Notes: generated by a model from the sequence alone, not told the origin. A stretch of DNA of 64,000 nucleotides from Acetivibrio cellulolyticus CD2 (GCF_000179595.2 NZ_JH556659.1:979-64978); one strand, 5' to 3'; shown: positions 7,744 through 17,162, counted from the first letter of the stretch. Made by a program: numbers and translations.

Positions 7744-9777
7744 TTACCATAATAAAATTTTGACAAGATTCCGTACAGCTTCGGGAAGTGATTCAACCTC
7801 GTTTAGTATTTCCTCTTTTTTATATTCTTCTTCCATCATACTGATTTTAGCTTTTTCGAAATCTGCTTCAAATACTATGCTCTTAGGACCTTTATCATTT
7901 GACCATTTTGTCCATTCAGGAAGATTATCGATATTATTGTTAGGATTCCCGGACTTGATAAAAGAAGCTATGTAGGACATTATAGCGTTCTGAAGATCTT
8001 TTCTTCCCGGTTCGTTTTCTTGTGAAAATGATACATTGCCCCATGTATCGGTATCCCAACCAAAGAAGAATGATAATTCAAAGGCATGTCCGCTGCCAAT
8101 CAAAAAGTCAAAAGGCTCAGTACCGGAACCTATACCACCCCAATTGAAAACATAACAGTAAACATCATCCTGGTTATTCTTTAAAATTCTCGCCACAGAA
8201 TCTACTGTTGAAGCTTTCCAATACATAGAAGGATATTTTCCGCAAGCATCATACAATTGTCTATCCGAGTCGGTTGGCATTAATTCATCAAGTGTTATTT
8301 TAGGTTCTTTAACGCCAATAGCGTTATAAACATTATACCAAGTGTATCCGCTGGAAGTTGGAACAAAACCGAGCCAGGATGGGAGGAATGGTCTCATCTC
8401 ATCCTTGTCGCTGCCAAGTATAACGGGTACTTTGTTATAAGCACCTGATTCAAATACCGAGGCTTGGGTGTCTGGCAACACAGCTCCGTCTGCAAATGGA
8501 GCTACAGTGGTAATTGAACCGTATTGATCCATGACTGAGCGCTCTATTTCTTTATCTGTTTTACTTCTCAAATAAGTTGATATTTGTTCATTAGTCATAT
8601 CTGCTCTATACTTTGCAGCGGAAGCCAAATCAGTACAGGTTCCGTCTGCCACGAGAAGGTTGTCTATAGCTGAATTTGACCTTTCAATACCTGTTGAAAG
8701 AGGGTAATTTACGCCGCTTGCTCCTGATGCTATTATCTTATTGAATAGACCTTTAGCAAGAGGTGAAATCATTAGGTTTAAAGCATGATATCCTCCGGTT
8801 GATTCTCCGGCGACGGTTACATTGTCCGCATTACCGCCAAATTCTTTGATATTTTGTTTTACCCAATTGAGGGCTTTAATCTGATCAAGTGTGCCATAGT
8901 TGCCTGAGTTGTCTTCAGCTGTGCCATTGGGGTTTAGTGAAGGATTATAAAACCAGCCTAAAGGTCCTATCCTGAACTGAATTACAACAACAATCATGTT
9001 GGACTTGCTTGCAAGTTTTGTTGCGTCATATTGTTCCGCACCGCTAAATACATGACCTCCTCCATGTATCCAAACACAGACAGGCAGATTTTTTTCATTT
9101 GTTTTTGGTCGGAACACGTTTAAATAAAGACAATCTTCTGAACCTATAACATCATTTAACGGATTCCATTGATTATCAAGAGCAGGTTGAGTACATCGCG
9201 TGAAGTCATATGTAGAATATCGTACCTTTTTCCATGGTTCGGGATCTTGAGGAGCTTTCCACCTAAGTTCTCCTACAGGAGGCTTAGCATAGGGTATACC
9301 CATCCAAGCCCAACTGTCGTTGATTGTTTCTACTCCTGCAACTTTTCCGAAGGAGGTTTTAACTGTTGTTCTAAAAGCATTTTCCAATGAGGCTATTGTA
9401 GTGTTAAGAGATTCTAATATTAGTTGCTGTTGATTTGCATTTATGTAAGTTATGATTTTTTTTCGTATATCGAAACTAAGTTTGTTAATTGTATAAAAAT
9501 AATTGCCGTTTTCAATATGTTTTGTAATTTTGTCTAGTTCATTTATGAGTAATTTTTTGTGGTGTGCTGCATTTTTTCCCGTAAATGAGGACTCGGGTAA
9601 GTCTTTAATACAGTCAATAAGATGCTCTAAGGAATCAATTGGATCAGGTGTTTTAACCAATGGTGCTAATAGGCTTTCAGGCTCATTAGAAGAAGTTAGA
9701 TCACTAGGAAATGCTGTACTTGTAATAGTGATAAAACACATAATTATTACTAGAAACGCTGATAATACTTTTCTCAT
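7744..9777 (-). CDS. Secreted type B carboxylesterase with N-terminal helical domain (677 aa)
   Basis: Carboxylesterase/para-nitrobenzyl esterase family (alpha/beta hydrolase). Signal peptide at residues 1-24. Residues ~140-660 form the esterase: oxyanion HGGG motif, nucleophile elbow GESTGG with Ser326, acid Glu460 in SDKDEM, and catalytic His564 in GSGHAFEL, so the triad looks intact. The GSEDCLYLNVFRP and LDQIKALNWV blocks are family hallmarks. Residues ~45-135 are an added helical region (two long amphipathic helices), resembling helical FIMAH-like modules of secreted Firmicutes enzymes. A secreted enzyme of this type could de-esterify plant polymers. Ribosome binding site GGGGAGG. Transcribed alone. 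Confidence 0.9.
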   Translation of the reverse strand: MRKVLSAFLVIIMCFITITSTAFPSDLTSSNEPESLLAPLVKTPDPIDSLEHLIDCIKDLPESSFTGKNAAHHKKLLINELDKITKHIENGNYFYTINKLSFDIRKKIITYINANQQQLILESLNTTIASLENAFRTTVKTSFGKVAGVETINDSWAWMGIPYAKPPVGELRWKAPQDPEPWKKVRYSTYDFTRCTQPALDNQWNPLNDVIGSEDCLYLNVFRPKTNEKNLPVCVWIHGGGHVFSGAEQYDATKLASKSNMIVVVIQFRIGPLGWFYNPSLNPNGTAEDNSGNYGTLDQIKALNWVKQNIKEFGGNADNVTVAGESTGGYHALNLMISPLAKGLFNKIIASGASGVNYPLSTGIERSNSAIDNLLVADGTCTDLASAAKYRADMTNEQISTYLRSKTDKEIERSVMDQYGSITTVAPFADGAVLPDTQASVFESGAYNKVPVILGSDKDEMRPFLPSWLGFVPTSSGYTWYNVYNAIGVKEPKITLDELMPTDSDRQLYDACGKYPSMYWKASTVDSVARILKNNQDDVYCYVFNWGGIGSGTEPFDFLIGSGHAFELSFFFGWDTDTWGNVSFSQENEPGRKDLQNAIMSYIASFIKSGNPNNNIDNLPEWTKWSNDKGPKSIVFEADFEKAKISMMEEEYKKEEILNEVESLPEAVRNLVKILLW

Positions 9778-10214
9778 TTACATTTCCTCCCCTAGGATAT
9801 TAATGTTATTTTTTGTGTCTAAAGTTCAATACATGTGATATTCTTTTATTCACCCCCTTGAGTATAGTCGTTCAGTTGTAATAACAATAACGACTGTTTC
9901 TGTAAAATGCGATATTTACAAATTTACATAAGTTTATTACAATTTTACCAAATATATAAAATAAATTAAAGATATGATGGGGAAATTTGTTAGCTAAAAC
10001 AGAATTATATTTTTGATTAATTTATTTTGAATTATACGCAAATGCACAATTTAGTTGTATAATTGCAATGGGAGCGAGTCTCGTATGAATAAAGAAGCGA
10101 AAAGCAAAAAGATTAATATATATGGATTGTCTGCTGTGGAGTATACAATTTATTAGTATATAAGCTACAAATAGTGATATAAACTTTTGACAATCTGAAT
10201 TAAGGGGTAATGAA
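9778..10214. other. 437-nt divergent intergenic region
   Basis: Between the minus-strand esterase and the plus-strand thioesterase. It contains an inverted repeat AGTCGTT (9866-9872) / AACGACT (9889-9895) upstream of the esterase, possibly an operator or leader hairpin. A 23-codon frame beginning at 10085 has only a distant ribosome binding site and is not called. Confidence 0.4.
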
Positions 10215-10970
10215 ATGGAATCTGAATGGATATATAAAAAGAAATACCATATTGAATTAAGTAATGTTGATTTTACGAAAGCGTTAAAATTGAGTGCATT
10301 GTTTAATTGTTTCCAGGATATTGCAAGCGAGGCTGTTGAAAGCCTTGGTATTGGAATTAATACATTAGAACAGGAATTTGGCGTTGCATGGATACTAATT
10401 CGTATTAGAGTGGACATTGTTAGAACTCCTGTATGGAATGAGGATATTTGGATTGAAACATGGCATCAAGAATCTAAAAAATTAGAATTTGAGAGAGACT
10501 TCATTGTACGAGATTCCAATGGAAGCATAATTGCATCCGCTGTTTCCACATGGGTTATTGTTGATATTAAAACAAGAGAAATTAGAAAAACTGAGTTAAT
10601 TGCTTTTAATAATTTTCAAAACATAAAGGAGAGAGCAATAGACTGTAAATTAGGGAAAGTAAAACCTTTTGGACAGAAGGAAGTTGTATATAAAAAAGTA
10701 ATAGGGTATAGTGATATTGACTTCAATGGGCATATTAACAATTCCAGGTACATTGATTATATTATGGATTGTTTTAGTGTGGATAATCATATGAAATATT
10801 GTGTTAAGACTATGGAAATTAATTATGTAAACGAGGCGCTATATGGAGATAGTATTATTCTTAATAAAGATATATCTGCTTTAAACTCAAATATGCTATA
10901 CATTGAAGGTATTAGTGAAAAGAATGGTAAAATAATTTTTAAATCTCAAGTAGAGGTCGGAGCAAAATAA
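10215..10970 (+). CDS. Acyl-ACP thioesterase (FatA/FatB-like, 251 aa)
   Basis: Hydrolyses acyl-acyl carrier protein to release free fatty acids. Double hot-dog fold of the bacterial acyl-ACP thioesterase family: the N-terminal hot-dog covers residues ~1-130 (VAWILIRIRVDI and the ETWHQ turn are typical), the C-terminal one ~155-251. The catalytic signature DxNxH is present as Asp169, Asn171, His173 in DFNGHINNSRYIDY, matching the network described for plant FatB. Length is normal for bacterial members. Ribosome binding site AAGGGGT ahead of the ATG. In anaerobic Firmicutes such enzymes may adjust membrane lipid composition; no fatty-acid gene is adjacent. Confidence 0.9.
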   Translation: MESEWIYKKKYHIELSNVDFTKALKLSALFNCFQDIASEAVESLGIGINTLEQEFGVAWILIRIRVDIVRTPVWNEDIWIETWHQESKKLEFERDFIVRDSNGSIIASAVSTWVIVDIKTREIRKTELIAFNNFQNIKERAIDCKLGKVKPFGQKEVVYKKVIGYSDIDFNGHINNSRYIDYIMDCFSVDNHMKYCVKTMEINYVNEALYGDSIILNKDISALNSNMLYIEGISEKNGKIIFKSQVEVGAK

Positions 10971-11066
10971 GGTAATGATCTTCATTTGTCATTCACCATT
11001 GATTTTACAGTATATAAAAGAAACAACTTAGTGCAATTCGGTAGAATATAGCAAAAAACACCTGAC

Positions 11067-11111
11067 AAAAAAAGAGAGTGTTGCAAAACCACTTACTCAG
11101 TAATGCAGCAC
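11067..11111 (-). terminator. Terminator downstream of the 11.2 kb remnant gene
   Basis: On the minus strand GTGCTGC and GCAACAC close a stem (11078-11111, with an inner TTACT/AGTAA pairing), followed by TCTCTTTTTTT. It is probably the original terminator of the decayed gene at 11201-11443 and now also serves the CBM9-like gene. Confidence 0.65.
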
Positions 11112-11200
11112 CATCTTTATAAATATATTTACCAATTTTCAATTGCAGCAATACCAGTCGATAAACTTCCTGAAGAATAATAAGATTTACCAGAAAATAA

Positions 11201-11443
11201 CTAGAAATTTGCAGGAAATTGATTAACAATACCATAGGTCATATAATCAGCCATACCTAAAGCTTGTTTCTCAATTTCATCCATGGTTGATATACTATCT
11301 GAATACTTTTTAGTCAGCATGTCAACAGCCTCAGTTTTAGTTAGTGCAAGGTGTTCATGCAGCATTGTTTTCCAATTATTCTCGAACCAATAGGGATTAA
11401 TACTTGCGAGGAAAGCAGCTATTGCGTCAATAGTAAAGGTAGA
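11201..11443 (-). pseudogene. C-terminal remnant of a ~165-aa clostridial/bacillar protein
   Basis: In the frame directly after the stop codon of the gene ending at 11444, about 80 codons read through to TAG at 11201. They include AAFLASINPYW, EHLALTKTEAV and ADYMTYGIVNQFP. I recognise the C-terminal half of a small helical family common in Bacillus and Clostridium (about 160 residues, of unknown function and often mis-annotated as acetylglutamate kinase or glycosyltransferase). No start codon or N-terminal half is present, so it is a decayed 3' fragment. The end of the CBM9-like gene appears to have been joined in front of it. Confidence 0.7.
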
Positions 11444-12583
11444 TCAATAAACCGTGATTTCTTTACTTTCCGAGTCCCATTCCACAGTCAGCCCCAAGTT
11501 TTCACTTACAAACCTTAACGGAAGAAAAGTTCGCCCATTAACAATGAATGGATATATATTTTTGTTAGAGGGATCTATGAGCTTAGATTCATTATTTATG
11601 TCAGCATAGCTCTTGCCAACCCACAGCTTAACTTCTTTTTCCCCATGAGTAATTGATATTTTTTGATCTTTTGCATTCCATTCAATTTTGGCACCGATTG
11701 AATCAGTAACATATCTGATGGGAATAAAGGTCCTACCATCCTTTATCAATGGGGCAACATCCATTTGTTTTTTTTCATCATTAACAAAATAATAGGTTTT
11801 ATCAACATAGTAGCGTTGAGTAATATTTTTGCCAGATGTCAATTTAAGAGAAGAAAATACATCGGCATTCTGCCATGCAAGATTTTTATCATTTCCAGGA
11901 ATGTCAAAAGAGCCTATAAAGCTTTCACGGTCTTCTCCGCCATCATTATCGCAATAGGCTATCCCAAATCCCAACACTTTGCCAGCATTTAGATCCACAG
12001 GTTGATTGGAAACGGCGGTTTCATCATATTTATCATCAAACACTTTTAGCTCTATTTCCCATGTATATGTATCATCATTCTTTGTTCTTTTTATATTCAA
12101 ATGGTCGTTATAAAGTTTTGGGGCACCGCTTGTACTTAAGTCAACTGCATTATAGTCCATTGCAATATGGTATGCTATAGCATTATAGTTATATTTGTGA
12201 TCTCCGCCTGAGTTATCTTCATCTAAAAATATTTCCAATGTATCATCCTTGTAGTAATCAACTAAGGGTTCATCATGAGTGTCCGACAAAACATCGTCAA
12301 CAATCTCAATGAGGAAATAGAGTCTTTCTTTTGACCATACAATCTTGTACCGCCCGCTGAAGTCATTTGCCTCTGGTTGTTGACCAAGCCATAAATAGTT
12401 TATATCTGCCCATTTGGCTTGTTCCCAGCAGCTGTCATTGCCCAAACCATCAATTTGAGGAACTTTGGAAACTTGAACAGATTCATAGTTAACTCCGGTT
12501 GAGTCCTTTGAATATACGGGAGTCGTTAGCAAACCCAAAAGTATTACCACTAATAAAAAATGTGTTGTAAAAGTATGTTTCAT
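11444..12583 (-). CDS. Secreted CBM9-like protein with copper-amine-oxidase-type stalk domain (379 aa)
   Basis: Signal peptide 1-25. Residues ~30-245 form a CBM9-type (DOMON-related) carbohydrate-binding domain: the opening PQIDGLGNDSCWEQAKW, the YKIVWSKERLYFLIEIVDD block and DDTLEIFLDEDNSG are characteristic. Residues ~255-379 are a copper amine oxidase N-terminal-like domain (two halves, each with GRTFIPIRY or GRTFLPLRF), common in clostridial surface proteins and probably not copper-binding. No catalytic domain is seen, so it is a non-catalytic carbohydrate or cell-wall binder. Ribosome binding site AGGAGGAG. Its stop codon lies in frame with the gene remnant downstream. Confidence 0.85.
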   Translation of the reverse strand: MKHTFTTHFLLVVILLGLLTTPVYSKDSTGVNYESVQVSKVPQIDGLGNDSCWEQAKWADINYLWLGQQPEANDFSGRYKIVWSKERLYFLIEIVDDVLSDTHDEPLVDYYKDDTLEIFLDEDNSGGDHKYNYNAIAYHIAMDYNAVDLSTSGAPKLYNDHLNIKRTKNDDTYTWEIELKVFDDKYDETAVSNQPVDLNAGKVLGFGIAYCDNDGGEDRESFIGSFDIPGNDKNLAWQNADVFSSLKLTSGKNITQRYYVDKTYYFVNDEKKQMDVAPLIKDGRTFIPIRYVTDSIGAKIEWNAKDQKISITHGEKEVKLWVGKSYADINNESKLIDPSNKNIYPFIVNGRTFLPLRFVSENLGLTVEWDSESKEITVY

Positions 12584-12735
12584 TTTCTCCTCCTATTTAA
12601 GTAGCTTGGAATTATGCGTATCATATTTTATCATAATTATACCAGCCGTGCAATTTCTAAAGCTGTGTTGAAGTATTAGTGAAAAGTAGTTATAATTTTC
12701 TTATGATACTATTTTTGTATAATAGGAGGAGTCAG

Positions 12736-14406
12736 ATGGAGGGCAAACGAATAAAGTGGGGTAATATCATTATAGTTTTACTTATAATTGCTGCGGGGAT
12801 TGCTGCTTTTAACTATAGAGGAAGCGGTTCAAACGGAGGTATCTTTGGGTTCTTCTCAAATGGCGATAAAGACAAAAAGGGCGATCAAAGCCTTAATAGC
12901 GATCAAAGTGACAATAATGATAACCAGAAAGATAATTCTAAAGGCAATGGAAATAACGTTGACTCTTCAAGCAGTGACTTTATTATGGGGTTGGACAGTT
13001 GGATAGGTGGGACTCCGATTTTAGTGGGATTAAGCAGAGAGTACAACAGGGACTATTCGCTAAGTATGGATGTAAAATATATACCAAGTGACAATGACAG
13101 AATAGAAGCTTTAAATAAAGGGGAGATACAGGCAACAGAAATGTCACTACCTGCATTTATGAAGTTTCAGGCAAAATACCCTGATGCTGGAGTTATAGTA
13201 GGTATTACGGATTTTTCACGCGGAGCAGATGGTATTGTTGCAAAAGCCGAAGTTAAAGACCTTAATGATATGGAAGGCAGGAAAGTATCCTTTGTTGCAG
13301 ACGGTACAGGAAAATTCATATTAAACAAGTTTTTAAGGCTGGTTGGTTTGAGATATCAGGACATAGAACCTATTGAGAGAGAGGATATGTCGCAGGTAAT
13401 TGAAGACTTGAAATCAGGAAATGCCGATTTGATTGTTTCGTGGAGCCCGGATATGAACATTGCAGTTAATGAGATAAATGCTGCTAATCCCGGTTCGGTA
13501 AAAGTTCTTATTACCACTAAGGAAGTTCCTGATTTGGTACCGACCATGCTGGTTGTAAATAAAGACTATGCACAAAATAATGCTGGAAAGGTAGAAAGTT
13601 TTATAAAAACCTGGTACGCTGCATCAAAGTATGTGATTGAAAAACCAGACAAGGCATATGAAAAGCTTGCTGAATTAATGACCGAAAAAGGTGAATACGG
13701 AGAAGTAGCTAAAAAGGATGTTGAAGCCTCATTTAAAGATATTAAGCTTATGTCGTTAAATGATAACTTAAGTTATTTTGGAGTAAATGGGAATGAAAAC
13801 AAGTTGGATGGAATAATTAATGATACAGTTGAGACATGGAAGAGATATGGCGACATTGATCTGAATTTCAATTTGTCACAGGAGGTATCCAGTAAAGGAT
13901 ATCTGGGAAATGTAAAAAACTCTGAGGGCATTGAAGAACTTCTTGTAGGTGCTGTTGATTCAGAAATTTCAGGAAGTGCAAGTCAGGCTGAAGAGAAAAA
14001 GAAGGAGTTTAAGCAGCAGGATGCGCAGAGTATAGAGAAGAACACTGAAAGAGTAGCAAAAGTAGACATTCCACCTGTTTATTATGATTCAGGAAAGGCT
14101 ACGGTTAAGGCGGAATCAATTGCAGTTCTTAATCAGGTAAAGGAAATGCTTTCTCAATTTCCGGAATACTATCTTATTATTGATGCTCACACAGATACTG
14201 TCGGAAATAATGAAAATAACCTTAAGCTTTCAAAAGACAGAGCTGATGAAGTTAAAAAATACCTTGTGCAAAAGGGTGTTGACGAGAAGCGAATAATTGC
14301 AAGAGGTTGGGGAGAGGATAGACCTATTGTTCCAAAAGAGAGCACTGAAGGTGATAAAGCAAAAAATAGAAGAACGGAATTCATTCTTACAAGAGAAATT
14401 GGATAA
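12736..14406 (+). CDS. Membrane-anchored substrate-binding protein fused to OmpA domain (556 aa)
   Basis: One N-terminal membrane anchor (residues ~8-26), a ~45-residue Asn/Asp/Lys/Ser-rich linker, a periplasmic-binding-protein domain of the NMT1/SsuA (nitrate/taurine) type at ~80-385 (GLDSWIGGTPILVGL, then KGEIQATEMSLPAFM), and a C-terminal OmpA-like peptidoglycan-binding domain (~445-555; YYDSGKATV, DAHTDTVGNNENNLKLS, NRRTEFIL). The OmpA fold binds diaminopimelate-type peptidoglycan. The start at 12736 is supported by AGGAGGAG; an upstream in-frame ATG at 12679 is not. No ABC permease or ATPase is near, so the binding domain may be a sensor or scaffold rather than a transporter part. Apparent operon with the gene at 14454. 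Confidence 0.85.
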   Translation: MEGKRIKWGNIIIVLLIIAAGIAAFNYRGSGSNGGIFGFFSNGDKDKKGDQSLNSDQSDNNDNQKDNSKGNGNNVDSSSSDFIMGLDSWIGGTPILVGLSREYNRDYSLSMDVKYIPSDNDRIEALNKGEIQATEMSLPAFMKFQAKYPDAGVIVGITDFSRGADGIVAKAEVKDLNDMEGRKVSFVADGTGKFILNKFLRLVGLRYQDIEPIEREDMSQVIEDLKSGNADLIVSWSPDMNIAVNEINAANPGSVKVLITTKEVPDLVPTMLVVNKDYAQNNAGKVESFIKTWYAASKYVIEKPDKAYEKLAELMTEKGEYGEVAKKDVEASFKDIKLMSLNDNLSYFGVNGNENKLDGIINDTVETWKRYGDIDLNFNLSQEVSSKGYLGNVKNSEGIEELLVGAVDSEISGSASQAEEKKKEFKQQDAQSIEKNTERVAKVDIPPVYYDSGKATVKAESIAVLNQVKEMLSQFPEYYLIIDAHTDTVGNNENNLKLSKDRADEVKKYLVQKGVDEKRIIARGWGEDRPIVPKESTEGDKAKNRRTEFILTREIG

Positions 14407-14453
14407 GATAAAATGTAATTTACCAATAGCAGTTTGGAGGTAAAGGTTGACTT

Positions 14454-15218
14454 ATGAGTTTTAAAACTTTTTTTAAAGCGGCTACAAGACTAAAGAATAT
14501 TACATTGCTTGCTGTAGTCATTGGTATATATATGGCTACAGGGTATCTGCCATTTCTTTTGATAGGTGCTGCAGGCTATGTGTATTTTATGATGCAGACC
14601 TTAAAGGATGAAAGCTTTTTGCAAGAGGTTAATAAGGAACAGCAGATAGAAGGCATACAAAACCTTAGTACTCAATGTGACAGCTTTTACAGAAATATAT
14701 CGAGAAGACTGCGTGGAGGAATGAGGGAAAAAGTAATAAATATATATGCTGAAAAGCAAGCCTTGATAGGTTACTACAGCCAGGTTAAGGATGACCTTAT
14801 AAAGCAAAAAATTGTTGAGCAGGCATTAAATCTGGTTATTGTGTATTTTAAGCTGATTTATAACTATAATGTAAGGGCTAAAGAGATATATACCATCAAC
14901 GTAGATAAAATTGAAGAACGGTTAAGGATTAACAGGAAAAAGAAAGAATGCCTTACGAATCCTAATGCAATAGCTGATATTGAGAGAGCGTTGGAGCTGG
15001 ACGAAAGGTTGATGGGGAAAATAAACAGTGAAAAGAACGAGTTGGAAATGGTACACTCCAAAATGGACTATATTGAGAGTGCGATAGTTACTTTTAAACA
15101 TCAGATCATTTCAAACAGCGATTCGGACCCTGCACTTTCGGAGATTGATAATGTAGTAAATGAGGCAATGGCTTTAGATAATGTTTTATCAAATAGAAAT
15201 AATAAAATGAAGCTTTAA
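14454..15218 (+). CDS. Unknown membrane-anchored coiled-coil protein (254 aa)
   Basis: Not recognised. Two hydrophobic segments at residues ~15-45 form a membrane hairpin, followed by an almost entirely helical, highly charged domain with coiled-coil character (~120-225). It lies 47 nt downstream of the substrate-binding/OmpA fusion gene with a GGAGG ribosome binding site, so the two are very probably co-transcribed and may form one envelope complex. A terminator follows directly. Confidence 0.7.
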   Translation: MSFKTFFKAATRLKNITLLAVVIGIYMATGYLPFLLIGAAGYVYFMMQTLKDESFLQEVNKEQQIEGIQNLSTQCDSFYRNISRRLRGGMREKVINIYAEKQALIGYYSQVKDDLIKQKIVEQALNLVIVYFKLIYNYNVRAKEIYTINVDKIEERLRINRKKKECLTNPNAIADIERALELDERLMGKINSEKNELEMVHSKMDYIESAIVTFKHQIISNSDSDPALSEIDNVVNEAMALDNVLSNRNNKMKL

Positions 15219-15226
15219 AAACAGTA

Positions 15227-15264
15227 TAAAAAGACTCCACATTTTTAGTTTGTGGAGTCTTTTA
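15227..15264. terminator. Bidirectional terminator between convergent genes
   Basis: AAAAGACTCCACA and TGTGGAGTCTTTT form a 13-bp perfect stem with A-run and T-run on either side. It serves the plus-strand gene ending at 15218 and the minus-strand esterase ending at 15299. Confidence 0.85.
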
Positions 15265-15298
15265 AATTATGGAATTTGCAAACGAATAGTTAATATAA

Positions 15299-16927
15299 TC
15301 AAGGAACATCCAATTCGAAGGATATACAGTAATTTGGATGTACAATTCCGGTTGTGTTACCCACAAATTTATCTGAATCTATAAGCTGTCCCCAACGGTA
15401 AGTTCCATTTGTTCTTTTTTCTCCGCTGCCGGTAAATGCGTAACCTACTTTTAAGCCTGATGTTGGGAGATCACTTGCGCAGGTTATTTTTACCGAGTTG
15501 CCTGAAATTTCAACTGAACTGATTTCAATCTTTCCGCTTTGCGTGTATACTTCAAAGCCCTTACCGTTTTTCCACTCAGTAAAGTTTTGATTAGGCGCAG
15601 GTAGTTTTGTATCCCATACTAAAGGTCCGGTTGGAACATGGAAATTAACAGTAATTACTTTGCCAGCCCGCTCAACGCTTGTTGGCTTAAGTGGCTGCCA
15701 GTCATTACCCAAAACTACTTTTTGGTAATAAATTCTGGCATATTGCTCGCCGAGCTGCTGATACCCGCTTGCAGTCAAATGGACAGCGTCAGGTGCATAA
15801 TTATTCTGATAATTAGGGATAGTTATAATATCCTCAGGATAGTCCTGATTGGCATGCCATTGAGCTGAAAGGGCAGCGGATGTGCCGCTTGCACCGCAGG
15901 AATGCATCTGAGCTACAAAAAGTGGAATGCTCTGTGATTGTCCTGTAATGGCCTTCAAATCAGTATTATAGTTAGTCCACAATGTACGAAGTTCATTTTC
16001 ATAGTTTGTATTTCCTGAATCTCTTTCTCCATGTGTGATTATTATTGCACCAACTCCGTAAGTTTTTCCAGCCTCGCCAGCTAAGCGTTTGATTGCACTT
16101 ACCTCAAAAAGTGTTGCTGCATATGCACGACCTACAGAACCTGTGTCTACAGCGCCTTTGCGGAGTGCATCAATACCCTGACCCGATTCACCGACGCATG
16201 TTTGCGCTGTGATATAGTCTTTATCCCAATTGGATCTTACCATGTATGTAATTTGGTTAGCCATAGCTGAGTGTGGAGTTTCACCAAATATATTTCCCGG
16301 ATATGGGCCAGGTGTCCAAAAGCCGTAAACCCGTAATGGCTCAACGCATGGGACCATCTTGAATTTACTGTTGTTGGGATCAAGAGGAGGTATTGCCTGA
16401 TTTTCAAGAGATATTTTAAGGTTGTTGTAAGGCTGGGTTGTAGTCAAAGCAGGAAGACCTTCTGCACCAACTGCAAGACTCTGGCCTGTACCTATAACAC
16501 CTGCCCAGTCCCAAGGAATGTTGAGATCGCTTTGGGTAGATTCAACAGGGAATTTATCGATCATACCAAGCAAATACATCCTTAACAAAGCATAGTCAAG
16601 TGAATTAACCTGCCCGTCACCATTTAAGTCTGCCGCTTTACTTCCGTCAGCTGACGGGAAAGTGGAAATCATACCTAGCATGTACATTCTAAATGTACCA
16701 AAATCAAGTGAATTGACATTGCTGTCACCATTTAAATCTGCATATTTAAAAGTAGTTGAAGAAGCTTGAACGAAATTATTATGAGGGATGCTTAATACAA
16801 GAGTAGATAAAAACATGATACAGCCAATTTTCACACTTCGGTTTATAAATTTCCATCTAGAGCTTTTTGCTTTCAGGTAGTCTGTTTCCTGATCGCAAAG
16901 TTTTTCCGTTTTAAATTTTTTCACCAT
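15299..16927 (-). CDS. Dockerin-bearing SGNH/sialate-O-acetylesterase-like enzyme (542 aa)
   Basis: Signal sequence (to about residue 45), N-terminal type I dockerin with two calcium loops (DLNGDSNVNSLDF and DLNGDGQVNSLDY, each with a RMYMLGM or RMYLLGM helix; ~50-118), then an SGNH hydrolase of the SASA/DUF303 type (~130-410). Catalytic candidates are Ser150 in GTGQSLAVG, Asp380 and His383 in DAVHLTASGY, plus the block II/III-like GESGQG and HGERD motifs. A C-terminal beta-rich domain of ~120 residues follows. Probably a cellulosomal carbohydrate esterase removing acetyl groups from polysaccharides. The start at 16927 (MVKKFKTEK) has GAGGTG 7 nt upstream; the frame's TTG at 16942 is unlikely. 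Placing the dockerin before the enzyme is less usual. Confidence 0.88.
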   Translation of the reverse strand: MVKKFKTEKLCDQETDYLKAKSSRWKFINRSVKIGCIMFLSTLVLSIPHNNFVQASSTTFKYADLNGDSNVNSLDFGTFRMYMLGMISTFPSADGSKAADLNGDGQVNSLDYALLRMYLLGMIDKFPVESTQSDLNIPWDWAGVIGTGQSLAVGAEGLPALTTTQPYNNLKISLENQAIPPLDPNNSKFKMVPCVEPLRVYGFWTPGPYPGNIFGETPHSAMANQITYMVRSNWDKDYITAQTCVGESGQGIDALRKGAVDTGSVGRAYAATLFEVSAIKRLAGEAGKTYGVGAIIITHGERDSGNTNYENELRTLWTNYNTDLKAITGQSQSIPLFVAQMHSCGASGTSAALSAQWHANQDYPEDIITIPNYQNNYAPDAVHLTASGYQQLGEQYARIYYQKVVLGNDWQPLKPTSVERAGKVITVNFHVPTGPLVWDTKLPAPNQNFTEWKNGKGFEVYTQSGKIEISSVEISGNSVKITCASDLPTSGLKVGYAFTGSGEKRTNGTYRWGQLIDSDKFVGNTTGIVHPNYCISFELDVP

Positions 16928-17162
16928 AAAAAAACACCTCAATTTAAAAAATAATATTATTCGTACATTATTAGTAATATTATAAATGGCTTTAACTTAT
17001 AGTATTATTCTACCAGTAATATGAATTAGTCTCAAGATAAAAATCAAAATATGCCTGCTAATGACTGCTAAAAACATAAATTTGACTATAATTCACGGTC
17101 TAGCCTTATTAGTCTAAAAACATGTTTTTAATATATGAAAAATTCAGATGGAGGATGATGAA

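Noticed and set aside
10085-10156. 23-codon frame ahead of the thioesterase, a possible leader peptide
   Set aside because: Ribosome binding site is distant, and no codon run or attenuator hairpin follows that would suggest a leader peptide.
11005-11235. 76-codon frame on the minus strand, hydrophobic
   Set aside because: It overlaps the terminator and the remnant's end in another frame and has no family resemblance; a shadow of these.
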